A stretch of 5,730 nt of DNA from assembly GCA_002429165.1 (NCBI GenBank), contig DIYV01000103.1, positions 1-5,730 on the forward strand, given 5' to 3'. Shown here piece after piece: positions 5,344-5,730 of the stretch. The DNA comes from Gallionella sp. UBA6045 (GTDB taxonomy: Bacteria > Pseudomonadota > Gammaproteobacteria > Burkholderiales > Gallionellaceae). Every line of letters starts with the position of its first letter. Position 1 is the first letter of the stretch. The notes under the pieces were generated by a model that made no database searches, was not told the origin of the DNA, and saw only the letters and a program-made list of their open reading frames with translations. Both the position numbers and the translations under genes were made by a program.

Positions 5344-5730
5344 ACTGGTTTGTCCGGCAGGCAGCCCGCCTGCGCTGAAGGCGGCCGTGGATAACGGTGC
5401 GGATTGCGTTTACATCGGCTTTCGCGACAGCACCAACGCGCGTGCCTTCGCCGGCCTGAACTTTGACCTGCCTGCCACAAAGGAGGCGGTGCGTTACGCC
5501 CATGCGCGCGGCAAAAAAGTTTTTCTCGCACTGAACACCTATCCGCAGGCCGCCAACTGGCAGCGCTGGCAGGAGGCGGTGGACAATGCGGCGGAAGCGG
5601 GCGTGGATGCCGTCATCCTCGCGGATGCAGGTTTGATGCGCTACGCCTCGCGGACTTACCCCGAGCTGCGCCTGCATCTCTCGGTGCAGGGTTCGGCCAC
5701 CAATTACGAGGCGATCAATTTCTACCATGA
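5333..5730 (+). CDS. ubiU: Ubiquinone biosynthesis protein UbiU, U32 peptidase family, 5' part
   Basis: This is the N-terminal 132 residues of a U32-family protein that runs off the window end. Translation from ATG 5333 gives MSLELVCPAGSPPALKAAVD, then GADCVYIGF, TNARAFAGLNF (35-44), ALNTYP, DAVILADAG (92-100) and LHLSVQGSATNYEAINFYH. This matches E. coli UbiU (YhbU) block by block (CPAGN.PALKAA, GADAVYIG, TNARHFAGLNF, ALILAD, VSVQASATN.EAINFYH). UbiU is about 330 residues, so some 40% is present. With UbiV it forms an Fe-S heterodimer that carries out the hydroxylation steps of ubiquinone synthesis without O2, helped by the lipid-binding protein UbiT. The cluster cysteines lie further on and cannot be checked. 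The start overlaps yhcC by 11 bases. A related collagenase-like U32 protein is the main alternative, but the motifs favour UbiU; finding ubiV or ubiT downstream would settle it. Confidence 0.9.
   Translation, partial: MSLELVCPAGSPPALKAAVDNGADCVYIGFRDSTNARAFAGLNFDLPATKEAVRYAHARGKKVFLALNTYPQAANWQRWQEAVDNAAEAGVDAVILADAGLMRYASRTYPELRLHLSVQGSATNYEAINFYH

Noticed and set aside
1..5730. CRISPR array, tRNA, rRNA or insertion sequence
   Set aside because: No regularly spaced direct repeats, RNA gene landmarks, transposase motifs or terminal repeats flanking a gene were seen.

Overview
This 5.7 kb window is densely coding, moderately GC-rich, and read entirely from the + strand. It looks chromosomal and Gram-negative: there are two lipoproteins with lipoboxes, an MlaE/Mce-type envelope lipid transport operon, and the start of ubiU, a gene of O2-independent ubiquinone synthesis found in proteobacteria. 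Gene content and style suggest a betaproteobacterium, possibly of the Nitrosomonadales/Gallionellales type. That placement is a guess from gene content, not a database match.

Positions 1-2919 hold a tightly packed operon. It contains the 3' part of an MlaE-family permease (1-432), an ABC ATPase-like subunit in which almost every catalytic motif is lost (435-1133), a single-domain Mce/MlaD protein with a long helical C-terminal part (1141-2100), and a TPR-type lipoprotein (2116-2919). Together these look like an inner-membrane permease, its cytoplasmic NBD partner, a membrane-anchored periplasmic lipid-binding or tunnel protein, and a lipidated accessory factor. The dead-looking NBD is the most unusual feature of the window.

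Positions 2994-3596 encode a class I SAM-dependent methyltransferase with its own ribosome binding site. Positions 3666-4151 encode a small lipoprotein that joins a PEGA-like domain to a C-terminal SHOCT motif.

The 238-base intergenic region 4152-4389 has much structure. It carries a 9-bp hairpin just after the lipoprotein gene, a long imperfect stem-loop (4234-4296) followed by a T-run, an FNR-box-like inverted repeat (4340-4358), and a six-codon mini-ORF that overlaps the next start codon.

Positions 4390-5730 hold a radical SAM protein of the YhcC (TIGR01212) family overlapping by 11 bases the start of ubiU, which runs off the window. This arrangement suggests the two are co-translated and hints that the radical SAM protein works with anaerobic ubiquinone metabolism. 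ORFs on the - strand appear to be shadows of these genes.
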